Assembly: GCA_948467735.1 (NCBI GenBank)
Contig: CAOKFN010000056.1
Span: 1 to 26,918 of the forward strand
Source of the DNA: an uncultured bacterium
Lineage (GTDB): Bacteria; Bacillota; Clostridia; Lachnospirales; Lachnospiraceae
DNA length: 26,918 nucleotides
Direction: 5' to 3'
Positions 15,166-22,522 of this stretch are shown piece by piece. The stretch's first letter is position 1; each line of letters begins with the position of its first letter. The notes under the pieces are model-generated. The model was not told where the DNA came from. It saw nothing but the letters and a program-made list of their open reading frames with translations, and ran no database searches. Both the position numbers and the translations under genes were made by a program.

Positions 15166-15351
15166 TTATTTCACCTGATGTCTGGCAAAGGCCCGCTCTG
15201 CGCAGGGGACTCCGACGGCGGTACAAATGATGGCGGTCGGTATGGATAACAGTATCACATTGATATCGGTAAGGCCAAAGGGCAGTCCCTAGGGCATATA
15301 CATTGAAGCGGTGATTTTGGGCTGGTGAATGTGCAGCAGGGAACATATCAT
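15166..15351 (-). pseudogene. Remnant of a membrane protein C terminus
   Basis: On the minus strand a frame from ATG 15351 to TAA 15166 reads MICSLLHIHQPKITASMYMP, an in-frame TAG (15289-15291), then a hydrophobic segment beginning GLPFGLTDINVILLSIPTA, and ends in a charged tail. The post-stop part looks like the last helix and tail of a transporter of the dicarboxylate/TRAP sort, but the family is not certain. There is no ribosome site or full-length gene. It fills most of the gap between gtrA and mtnN. Confidence 0.4.
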
Positions 15352-15382
15352 TTCTTGAAAACAATATGCTTCAGCAATGGGG

Positions 15383-15415
15383 AAAGCGGCGGCGGGAATT
15401 TCCCGGAGCCGCTTT
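15383..15415. terminator. Hairpin downstream of mtnN
   Basis: AAAGCGGC (15383-15390) pairs with GCCGCTTT (15408-15415), with an inner GGGAA/TTCCC extension. The U tract is poor on both strands. It is positioned to end the mtnN transcript on the minus strand. Confidence 0.5.
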
Positions 15416-15432
15416 CATAGAGAATTTTTATG

Positions 15433-16146
15433 TCATGGGAGGACGGATGATATATTTCCAAGCATTTCCTTGACCAGCGCGGCGGAGTGCTTTGCCGCGG
15501 CGGCTTCAAAAGTGGGATAATCCATTTCCGCACTGTCGTCGGCCTTGTCGGAAATGGCCCGGATAATGACAAAGGGGATATGGTTCAAATAGGCGCCATG
15601 GGCGATGGCGGCGCCTTCCATTTCAGCGCAGTCTCCCTGAAATTCCGTAATCAGCCGTTCCTTTACCGCCTTGTCCGAGATAAACTGATCTCCGCTGACC
15701 ACCCTGCCGATGCGCACATGGACGCCCGGGTTTGCTTTCTCGCAGGCCTCCTTTGCCAGCGCGGCCAGCTGTCCGTCCGCAGGAAATTCCCGAAAGCCCA
15801 TCTGAGGGACCTCCCCCGGCTTATAGCCGAAAATCGTCACGTCCATATCGTGGTGCAGGGCGTCCTTGGAAATCAGAATGTCTCCAATGTCCAGCGCTGC
15901 GTTCAGGGAACCGGCCACGCCCGTATTAATCACATGCGTCGCTTCAAAGACGTCTGCCAGAATCTGTACGCAGAGGGCGGCGTTCACCTTGCCGATGCCG
16001 CAGCGGACTATCACCACGGAAGCGCCGTTTAAGGTGCCTTCATAGAAGTCCATTCCTGCCTTTGTGACGATATTGGATACTGTCATTTCAGATTTCAGCT
16101 GCTCCACTTCCAACTCCATTGCTCCGATGATTCCTATTTTATTCAT
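15433..16146 (-). CDS. mtnN: 5'-methylthioadenosine/S-adenosylhomocysteine nucleosidase
   Basis: Cleaves adenine from SAH and methylthioadenosine. The S-ribosylhomocysteine formed from SAH is the substrate of LuxS, encoded just upstream on the same strand. The fold is recognisable from GIIGAMELEVEQL (Glu13 corresponds to E. coli Glu12), NTGVAGSLN, the substrate-binding AEMEGAA (Glu177) and the catalytic RAISDKAD (Asp200). ATG 16146 has GGAAAGGA six bases upstream and gives 237 residues, the usual size; an in-frame ATG at 16191 would add 15 atypical residues. It follows luxS by about 160 bases that contain short repeats and a possible leader frame. Confidence 0.93.
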   Translation of the reverse strand: MNKIGIIGAMELEVEQLKSEMTVSNIVTKAGMDFYEGTLNGASVVIVRCGIGKVNAALCVQILADVFEATHVINTGVAGSLNAALDIGDILISKDALHHDMDVTIFGYKPGEVPQMGFREFPADGQLAALAKEACEKANPGVHVRIGRVVSGDQFISDKAVKERLITEFQGDCAEMEGAAIAHGAYLNHIPFVIIRAISDKADDSAEMDYPTFEAAAAKHSAALVKEMLGNISSVLP

Positions 16147-16204
16147 TTTGTATCCTTTCCCAATATATTCCTGAAATACATCCTTTTCCATAATATCCTT
16201 TGCC

Positions 16205-16268
16205 CGGCGCCGCCTGAAAAGCCAGCGTCCTCGGCGGAGCCAGTGCCTCCTGTGGAGTCATCGCCTCC
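16205..16268 (-). repeat. 18-bp imperfect direct repeats between luxS and mtnN
   Basis: On the minus strand AGGAGGCGATGACTCCAC, AGGAGGCACTGGCTCCGC and CGAGGACGCTGGCTTTTC follow one another without spacers. A 40-codon frame (ATG 16261 to TAA 16139) crosses them. Its stop overlaps the mtnN start codon region; its ATG is only two bases from an AGGAGG, so translation is doubtful. Confidence 0.5.
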
Positions 16269-16305
16269 TTTGAGGCGCTATAATTGATGAATCTATGCAG
16301 GGCTT

Positions 16306-16785
16306 TTACTGAGGATATACCAGCCTGCCGTCGTCAATTCCGTAAAGCACTTGTTCCAGATATCTCTTTGCCAGATAATTTGCCATGGGAAGATTCATAT
16401 CCAGATAATTGCCGCAGTCCTTGGGAGACGCGCCCGGCACTTCATCCTTATAATCCCGTATAAATTCGTACAGCTGAATCATGAGAGGCACAATATCCCG
16501 GGAGGCATAATCCCCTGCCAGCAGCAGATAGAATCCTGTGCGGCATCCCATGGGGCCGAAATAAATGGTCTTGTCCTTGTAATCGAGATGATTGCGCAGA
16601 AACGTGGCCCCGAGATGTTCAATTGTATGCACTTCCGCAGTATTCATCACGGGTTCCTCATTGGGGCTTGTCATGCGCAGATCAAAGGTGGTGATCATTT
16701 CCGAGCCAATGGTATCCTTGCGGGATACATACACGCCGGGCTGTAGTTTGATATGGTCAATGGTAAAGCTTGCAATTTTTTCCAT
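16306..16785 (-). CDS. luxS: S-ribosylhomocysteine lyase (autoinducer-2 synthase)
   Basis: Splits S-ribosylhomocysteine into homocysteine and DPD, the precursor of autoinducer-2, completing detoxification of SAH after MtnN. Metal ligands are His53, His57 (HTIEHLGAT) and Cys124 (KDCGNYLDM); Glu56 and catalytic Cys81 (GPMGCRTGFYL) are present. The length is 159 residues, normal for the family. GGAAAGGA precedes ATG 16785. It is first in a luxS-mtnN unit behind a strong promoter, and divergent from the gene at 17083. Confidence 0.96.
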   Translation of the reverse strand: MEKIASFTIDHIKLQPGVYVSRKDTIGSEMITTFDLRMTSPNEEPVMNTAEVHTIEHLGATFLRNHLDYKDKTIYFGPMGCRTGFYLLLAGDYASRDIVPLMIQLYEFIRDYKDEVPGASPKDCGNYLDMNLPMANYLAKRYLEQVLYGIDDGRLVYPQ

Positions 16786-16881
16786 CGTTTTTCCTTTCCG
16801 AATGCCGTATTTTCATCCTTATTTCATTTGATAAAGGCATATGCCGCAGGATGCGTAATAGAGCGCGATGCATTCTTATTT

Positions 16882-16910
16882 ATTGTATTGAGAAAAAAGG
16901 GAAATGTCAA
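16882..16910 (-). promoter_or_regulatory. luxS promoter
   Basis: On the minus strand a perfect TTGACA (16905-16910) and TACAAT (16882-16887) are 17 bases apart. The leader before luxS would be about 90 nt. Its -35 box is one arm of the inverted repeat shared with the divergent promoter. Confidence 0.8.
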
Positions 16911-16914
16911 GGGC

Positions 16915-16943
16915 TTGACGATAGGTTCTTTCCGTGTTAAGGT
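16915..16943 (+). promoter_or_regulatory. Possible divergent promoter for the 17083 gene
   Basis: TTGACG (16915-16920) lies 17 bases before TAAGGT (16938-16943), a weak -10; TATTAT at 16949-16954 is an alternative -10. The -35 mirrors that of luxS: GTCAAGGGCTTGAC is an inverted repeat with a four-base centre. Confidence 0.4.
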
Positions 16944-17082
16944 AGGAGTATTATAAAGTGTGGAGGATAATTTCAAATCTTCCGGCTAAGAAATATGAAG
17001 AGGAAGCTTTTTTCAGTCTCGGAACGGGGGGCCCATGGGGCCTGTGGTGAAGAGACGGAATTTTTTTATAGGAGGTATTATC

Positions 17083-17310
17083 ATGAACGCAGGGTCAATT
17101 ATGAAACTGATGAATGCGAAAAACCAATTCAGCAAAAATCATCCGAAATTTGAGGCCTTTTTGAATTCTGTCTTTTCGAGGCCCATGGAGGAGGGAACTG
17201 TCATAGAAATCACCGTCACAAGGCCGGGAGAGGAGCCGGTGACTGCCAATATCAAGGTACAGCAGTCCGACTTAGAGCTGCTGGAAGAGTTAAAGGAGCT
17301 GGGCCGCTGA
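17083..17310 (+). CDS. Hypothetical small protein, 75 residues
   Basis: A soluble protein of no recognised family. The N-terminal half is basic and helix-like (MKLMNAKNQFSKNHPKFEAF). The second half looks like two strands (VIEITVTRPGEEPVTANIKV) and a short acidic helix. ATG 17083 has AGGAGG six bases upstream; the frame is open to 17035 without a site. It precedes the ATPase gene by 72 bases in the same direction and likely shares its transcript. Confidence 0.7.
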   Translation: MNAGSIMKLMNAKNQFSKNHPKFEAFLNSVFSRPMEEGTVIEITVTRPGEEPVTANIKVQQSDLELLEELKELGR

Positions 17311-17382
17311 GACAGGAAGATATAAATTTGAGTTTCCGGCCGGATGGGCGGCAGCATGCGGGTGTAAAAAGGAAGGTTTCAG

Positions 17383-18240
17383 ATGGTATATTTATCACAT
17401 TTTTCTTTTCCTGACATTGAACAGGAATATAGTTTTTTGATGGCAATGAAAAGGACATGCTATGATACGTATTATCCCTTTCAGGTGTTGTCAAGGCATC
17501 GTCTGAGAATGCTGGATTTCGAGCCGGTTACGATTCTGTATGGGGGCAATGGTTCGGGGAAGACCACGGCTTTGAATGTGATTGCCGAGAAATTGGAGCT
17601 GAAAAGGGACACGGTGTATAACAGGACTAATTTCTATGAAAATTATACGAATATGTGCGATTATGAGACGCAGGGGAAGATTCCAAAGGAAAGCAGAATT
17701 ATCACCAGCGACGATGTATTTGATTTTATATTAAATGTAAGAAATCTGAATGAGGGAATCGACCGGAAACGGGAGGATTTGTTTGAGGAATATCTGGAGA
17801 CAAAATATTCTCATTTTCAGATGAAGTCTCTGGAGGATTATGAGCAGCTAAAAAAGTCTTATATGGCTAAGACGAAGACCCAGTCCCGTTATGTGCGAAA
17901 TCATCTTATGGACAATGTGCGGGAGCATTCCAACGGGGAGAGCGCGTTTCTGTATTTTACCGAGAAGATACAGGAAAACGGACTTTACCTTCTGGATGAG
18001 CCGGAAAACAGCCTGTCCCCGCTGCGTCAGCAGGAGCTTTTGAAATTTTTGGAGGATTCGGCCCGTTTCTTTGGCTGTCAGTTTATCATCTCGACCCATT
18101 CGCCCTTTTTGCTTTCCATGCGGAACGCGAAGATTTATGATATGGACGAGGAACCGGTGGATGTGAAAAAGTGGACCCGGCTGCCCGGAATCCGGGCTTA
18201 TTATGAGTTCTTTCAGCAGCATGAGAGAGAATTTCAATAG
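17383..18240 (+). CDS. ABC-like AAA family ATPase (COG3910 type)
   Basis: A soluble, 285-residue ATPase with the ABC/SMC-like head fold and no membrane part. The Walker A motif is GGNGSGKTT (54-62), the signature-like stretch is SNGES (183-187), Walker B is LYLLDEPE (201-208) with catalytic Glu206, and the switch His is in STHSP (His239). The ~110 residues between Walker A and the signature are charged and helical but too short for a coiled-coil arm. Such stand-alone 'predicted ATPases' occur alone or in two-gene systems; the role of this group is not established. AAGGAAGG precedes ATG 17383. It is paired with the 75-residue gene upstream. Confidence 0.85.
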   Translation: MVYLSHFSFPDIEQEYSFLMAMKRTCYDTYYPFQVLSRHRLRMLDFEPVTILYGGNGSGKTTALNVIAEKLELKRDTVYNRTNFYENYTNMCDYETQGKIPKESRIITSDDVFDFILNVRNLNEGIDRKREDLFEEYLETKYSHFQMKSLEDYEQLKKSYMAKTKTQSRYVRNHLMDNVREHSNGESAFLYFTEKIQENGLYLLDEPENSLSPLRQQELLKFLEDSARFFGCQFIISTHSPFLLSMRNAKIYDMDEEPVDVKKWTRLPGIRAYYEFFQQHEREFQ

Positions 18241-18258
18241 CATATTGGGCAATACCGA

Positions 18259-18294
18259 AACCCCCTCCCTGCGGCAGACCGCAGGGAGGGGGTT
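18259..18294. terminator. Very strong hairpin between convergent genes
   Basis: A perfect 16-bp stem (18259-18274 with 18279-18294, mostly G-C) has a CAGA loop. It lies 18 bases after the ATPase stop and 37 bases past the stop of the convergent chemotaxis gene. The U tract is weak on both sides, but the stem is strong enough to act as a bidirectional terminator or mRNA end protector. Confidence 0.75.
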
Positions 18295-18331
18295 CGTGTA
18301 TTTATATGGGAAGGCGCTTTCTTCTAAGAAA

Positions 18332-19276
18332 TCAGAGCTTCTCCGGCGCTTCTTCCTGAAGAATCGGAGGTATCTGAGCCATCAGGTTGTCAATGTCTTC
18401 AAACATGCTGCTTTTGGTGGTTCCAAGCATACTTGCCAGTCTGATATGTTTCATGACTTCCTGATACATCCCCTTGATTCGGTCAAAAAAGCCGTGCAGG
18501 AGCTGGAAGGAATTCTGGGAGCGCTCGATGACGTCGGCGATCTCGGTCTGTACGGAAACGGCGCCCTCTGCGGCTTCCGTAATCTGCTCAAACAGGATAT
18601 CGGTCTGGTCAACCTGTGTCACGCCCATCTGCAGGGCCTTCAGGGAGCTTTCCATATTGGAATTCAGCTGTCTGCTGCCATGTTCCACATCTTCGACACT
18701 GCTGTCCACTTCCGCGGATAAATCCTTGATTTCACCTGCAAGCTTTTTTACCTCCGAGGCAACCACAGCGAACCCTTTGCCGGCCTGTCCGGCTCTGGCG
18801 GCTTCGATGCTGGCGTTCAGGGCGAGGATATTGGTCTGGTCGGCAATGGATACAATCTTGTTCATGTGACGCTTGATTTGTTCCACTGCGGCCTGAAGTT
18901 CTTCAAAGGTAGCGGCCATCTGCTTAAAATCCGCTTCCATCTCTCTTGAACGGTCGTTCAGGGTCCTTACCCCTTCCTGAGCTTGATTTACCGAATCGAT
19001 AATCTTGCTGCGGACGTTGTCAAAGGAGCCGGACACTTGGTTGATTTCACCAAAGGTCTGCTGGAAATCCTGCAGCTTATCCTGAAAAAGTTCCGCTTCC
19101 GATAATACGCTGCCAAAAGAGCGGTGTATCAAATCAAGCTCGCTCAATGTGTCAACTTCCTGTTTCACCAGCCGCCTATGATAATCTTTCAGGCTGTTCA
19201 TGACGAACAAAACGGGGTAAAGGCCCCTTTTATTGGATTTGTGCTTGACGCCGGAGTTTTTTTTATTTTGAATCAT
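18332..19276 (-). CDS. Soluble methyl-accepting chemotaxis protein
   Basis: A cytoplasmic chemoreceptor or signal transducer of 314 residues. It has no membrane helix and no HAMP domain. The highly conserved receptor tip is present (IADQTNILALNASIEAARAG at 144-163, then GKGFAVVASEVKKLA), flanked by heptad-type helices, so it should couple to CheA/CheW encoded elsewhere. The N-terminal ~45 residues are basic and could mediate localisation or partner contact. GAAAGGA lies seven bases before ATG 19276. It follows the FIST sensor gene by 35 bases, which suggests that FIST supplies the sensing part this receptor lacks. Confidence 0.9.
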   Translation of the reverse strand: MIQNKKNSGVKHKSNKRGLYPVLFVMNSLKDYHRRLVKQEVDTLSELDLIHRSFGSVLSEAELFQDKLQDFQQTFGEINQVSGSFDNVRSKIIDSVNQAQEGVRTLNDRSREMEADFKQMAATFEELQAAVEQIKRHMNKIVSIADQTNILALNASIEAARAGQAGKGFAVVASEVKKLAGEIKDLSAEVDSSVEDVEHGSRQLNSNMESSLKALQMGVTQVDQTDILFEQITEAAEGAVSVQTEIADVIERSQNSFQLLHGFFDRIKGMYQEVMKHIRLASMLGTTKSSMFEDIDNLMAQIPPILQEEAPEKL

Positions 19277-19311
19277 ATCTGCATCCTTTCTGATGATTGT
19301 TCCGTCCGGTT

Positions 19312-20367
19312 TTATTCAAAAGCCACACAGGACATGGATTGGTTGACAAACTGATTATTGTAATGTTCTCCATAACCGATGAGACCGGCATGGCAGCCAA
19401 GAGACGCCATATCTTTCAGGTAATCCTGCATGTAGCCGCGTTTGCTGAACAGCTTGTAGCGGAACAGGCAGTTTACGGAAAACACTGCGGAAGGATTGGG
19501 GAAATCCGAGCGTATCTTTTGGATGGTCTCCTGAACGGTAGCTCTGTAATCGCCCAGTTCCAGCAGCGTCAGCACATCGGAATCATTGACTTGGCGGAAA
19601 CAAACCAAGGAATTCCCCTGAACTTCTTTAATGGATATGATACAGGTGTCATTGCCGCTTATCTTGCCGAAAGGATTCTGAAATGTCTGTGTCAATATCT
19701 GTTTTTCGGTTACTTTCAAAATGTCCTGATAGACCTGTCTGGCAGGCTGGCCGTTCAGAGCGCCGATAATGTATTTGGATTTGTCCGTGTGGGATGCGAT
19801 AAAGCGATAATTCCCCATCGGCTTATAAATATTCTCCTTGTATGCCCGGATTCTGCCGCGTTCATTGCGGACCATTGCGTAAGCGACCGCATCCTCGTAA
19901 ACCCGTCCGTTGGCCGAAACTCTGCCGCCGTCGCCGGTGCCGCCTACTAAAGAGATATTCCTCTGCCGCAGCGCCGCATACATTGTGGTCAGCACACAGG
20001 CGTCGTTTCCGGAGCAGAAGTCGATACAGACGGTGTTCTGCTGGGCGGCGTTTACCCGCTCTATGTCCTGTTCTAACCGCTCTATGTACCGCACCGGCAT
20101 TTTTGATACTTCTTCCAGTACATTGGCGGTCGCTGTGACCCCGTCATAAAATGCAATCAGCACGACGCCCTGTTCGGCCACTTGGGTGTGATAACCCATC
20201 CCGATACAGCCGATACTGGGGACGCCGGGATAGAGTGATTCCAGCTCCTGTACATGGGAGCTAAATTGTTCGCTGTTGGAAAGCAGCATGATCAGCTGTG
20301 GCTGCCGCAGCCCTTGGGCGGCTTCCTTTAAATTCCCCTGCCTGCTCATGCCAAAGAATTGTTTCAT
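19312..20367 (-). CDS. FIST-domain sensor protein
   Basis: A 351-residue protein with the FIST N and FIST C domains, a predicted small-ligand (perhaps amino-acid) sensory module found with signal transducers. FIST_N features include PQLIMLLSN, YPGVPSIGCIG and the later GGTGDGG. The FIST_C part from about 200 contains the typical ending FSVNCLFRYKLF... and GLIGYGEHYNNQFVNQS, close to the family's 'f..cigR...lg..G..E...' pattern. No signal peptide or helix, so cytoplasmic. AAAGGAG lies seven bases before ATG 20367. It is first in a two-gene unit with the soluble chemoreceptor. Confidence 0.88.
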   Translation of the reverse strand: MKQFFGMSRQGNLKEAAQGLRQPQLIMLLSNSEQFSSHVQELESLYPGVPSIGCIGMGYHTQVAEQGVVLIAFYDGVTATANVLEEVSKMPVRYIERLEQDIERVNAAQQNTVCIDFCSGNDACVLTTMYAALRQRNISLVGGTGDGGRVSANGRVYEDAVAYAMVRNERGRIRAYKENIYKPMGNYRFIASHTDKSKYIIGALNGQPARQVYQDILKVTEKQILTQTFQNPFGKISGNDTCIISIKEVQGNSLVCFRQVNDSDVLTLLELGDYRATVQETIQKIRSDFPNPSAVFSVNCLFRYKLFSKRGYMQDYLKDMASLGCHAGLIGYGEHYNNQFVNQSMSCVAFE

Positions 20368-20458
20368 TGCGCTGCTCCTTTCTACACGGATTCAGCGATG
20401 AAATATCCCGTCCGAAGCCGTTTTTTCTTCATAATGGTTACAATCTGGTATCGGCAAT

Positions 20459-20487
20459 ATTGTATCAAATCTTAGTTGGAAGGTCAA
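20459..20487 (-). promoter_or_regulatory. Promoter of the FIST-chemoreceptor unit
   Basis: On the minus strand TTGACC (20482-20487) and TACAAT (20459-20464) are exactly 17 bases apart, a sigma-A type promoter rather than the sigma-D type common for motility genes. The leader is about 85 nt. Confidence 0.75.
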
Positions 20488-20526
20488 CTATTTATTGCGG
20501 AGATTTCATATTGCTCTATTAGTACA

Positions 20527-20603
20527 GCGGTTCGGCGCCTTGACCGGGCCGCGGGCTTAGCCTCGAGGCCGAATGCGCCGTCATCGGGTCAGGGCCGGAC
20601 CGC
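20527..20603. other. GC-rich imperfect long hairpin
   Basis: The arms 20527-20545 and 20586-20603 pair over about 17 positions with two single-base bulges. The 40-base interior is also GC-rich and self-complementary (for example CCTCGAGG). It lies downstream of the ABC exporter operon. No T tract is seen directly after it, so it is not a textbook terminator. Confidence 0.5.
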
Positions 20604-20635
20604 CTGAGAAAAAGCCGTCTGAGAGGGTTTATCCG

Positions 20636-22522
20636 TTATTCCGTGTAATACTGTGCCTGTGCGTGCCAGAGCTCATAGTACTTGCCCTTCTCGTCTTTTA
20701 ACAGCTCCTCATGGCTTCCGCGCTGTATCAGGCGGCCTTCATGAAGAACCGCGATATCGTCGCAGAACCTGCAGGAAGAGAGCCTGTGGGAAATATAAAC
20801 GGCAGTCCGTCCGTTTACCATGGCGTTAAAGCCGGAGTAAATCTCGTATTCCGATAAGGGGTCCAGACTTGCGGTGGGCTCGTCGAGCAGTACGAAGGGA
20901 GCGTCTTTGTAAAGCGCTCTGGCGATGGCGATTTTCTGGGCTTCGCCGCCGGAAATTTCCACGCCGTCGTCGGCGATGTTCTGATAGAGGTAAGTGTCCA
21001 GCCCGTTTGGCAGAGCGTCCAGACGCTCGGAGAGACCGGCGGTTTGCAGCGCTTCCTTGGCCTGAGCTTCGTCCACATCCATGGAGGCCGCCACATTCTG
21101 TCCCAAAGGCAGGGAGAGCAGCTTAAAGTCCTGAAATACTACGGAGAAAAGCCGGATGTATTCGTCTTGGGCAAATTTGCGGATATCCACGCCGTTTAAC
21201 AGGATCTCCCCTTCCTGCGGGTCGTAGAGGCGGCAGAGCAGCTTTATCAAGGTGGTCTTGCCGGAGCCGTTCATGCCCACGATGGCCATTTTCTCGCCCA
21301 CGCGCAGCTTTAGGGAGAGATCCTTTAAGGCGTAAGCGTCCGTCCCCGGATATTTGAAAGAAACATTGCGAAATTCAATGGTATATTTATTGTCCAGACG
21401 TTTCTCCACAGGAAGCTTTCCCTTGTACATCTCGTCGCTTATGCTGAGCATTTCCAGAGTGCTGGCCTGCTTTCTTGCGGTCAGGGAGAGCCGGCGGAAA
21501 CAGGACGCCAGCTGCTGGAAGCTTTTTACAATGCTGGTAATGGATCCGGCGAATTTAATCGCGCTGCCGACGGGAAACGCGCCCATCAGGGCATAGGCGG
21601 CGGAAAAAAAATATCCGGCGAGGACTGCCGCGCCGTCCACGGCGCTGGACAGCATGCCGCTTTTTCCGCTCAGCTTTCCCAAAGTGGACATCAGCCGGAA
21701 TTTTTTTTCCGCTTCTTTCGCGGTTTCCGAAATGTAATGATACATCAGGTTATGGCCGTCATATAAATGGATATCCTTAATGAAATGATAATCGCCCCTT
21801 ACAATTCTCGAAGAAAACGACCAGAAAAAAGAGGCATATTCCTTTTGGACCTCCAAGGGCTGCCGTTCCATGTAGTCGTTTAGCAGAAGCTGATTGTAGG
21901 AGGCTTCTGTTTTGGCCGCGGCGCGGGTGAGGAAGGTAAGGACAAAAATCAGCGCCGCCAGTCCCAAGTACATCCATGGATTATGAGAACTGACCATAAT
22001 TTTCAAAACGGGCAGGGTCACTATGGTATAACAGATGAGGGACCAAAAACATTTCATAAGCGCATCCAAGTCCCAGAACAGGTTGTTTAGCCCGGCGCCC
22101 CAGTTGTTGTCTGTCTGAATTCGGTCGTTTAAGTCTTTCACATAGGGGCTGTCGATCAGGGAATAGTCCATATATTGGAATTTGGCGGCAAGGTTTCCGT
22201 CGTAGACCCGCTTGACATTGCCTCTTTTGGGGCCGAGGAATTCGTTCTGTATGACGGAGGAAACCATATTTAACAGGAAGGTAAGCGCCAGCAGCAGGAT
22301 AACCGGCCTGCCGATTTCTGTCATGGGCCTGCGCTCGTAGAGCATTTCCAGAATCTCGGCGGAGAGCACCAGCGACGCGGCGGACCGCACGGAGTCTGAC
22401 AGAATGCGCAGGGCCGGGAAAAAATAGGCGGATTTATCAATTTTATAAGTATAAGAAATCAGATTTTTTATGTTCTGCCAGTTCTGCCGAAAGGAAATTT
22501 TGCTTGTCAAATCACTCTGCAT
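20636..22522 (-). CDS. ABC exporter half-transporter, second subunit
   Basis: A 628-residue fused permease-ATPase of the type I exporter class. A six-helix membrane domain occupies roughly residues 30-340. In the ATPase domain Walker A is GMNGSGKTT near 420, the Q-loop is VVFQDF, the signature is ISGGEAQK near 526 (Glu for the usual Gln), Walker B is VLLDEPTASLD near 547, and the switch is ISHRLSS. All catalytic residues are present. Its start overlaps the end of the upstream exporter gene by 11 bp, implying translational coupling and a heterodimer. Substrate unknown; peptide or lipid-like compounds are common for this class. Confidence 0.92.
   Translation of the reverse strand: MQSDLTSKISFRQNWQNIKNLISYTYKIDKSAYFFPALRILSDSVRSAASLVLSAEILEMLYERRPMTEIGRPVILLLALTFLLNMVSSVIQNEFLGPKRGNVKRVYDGNLAAKFQYMDYSLIDSPYVKDLNDRIQTDNNWGAGLNNLFWDLDALMKCFWSLICYTIVTLPVLKIMVSSHNPWMYLGLAALIFVLTFLTRAAAKTEASYNQLLLNDYMERQPLEVQKEYASFFWSFSSRIVRGDYHFIKDIHLYDGHNLMYHYISETAKEAEKKFRLMSTLGKLSGKSGMLSSAVDGAAVLAGYFFSAAYALMGAFPVGSAIKFAGSITSIVKSFQQLASCFRRLSLTARKQASTLEMLSISDEMYKGKLPVEKRLDNKYTIEFRNVSFKYPGTDAYALKDLSLKLRVGEKMAIVGMNGSGKTTLIKLLCRLYDPQEGEILLNGVDIRKFAQDEYIRLFSVVFQDFKLLSLPLGQNVAASMDVDEAQAKEALQTAGLSERLDALPNGLDTYLYQNIADDGVEISGGEAQKIAIARALYKDAPFVLLDEPTASLDPLSEYEIYSGFNAMVNGRTAVYISHRLSSCRFCDDIAVLHEGRLIQRGSHEELLKDEKGKYYELWHAQAQYYTE

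Noticed and set aside
19297..19950. 217-codon plus-strand frame opposite the FIST gene
   Set aside because: It mirrors the FIST coding sequence, and no start signal is present.
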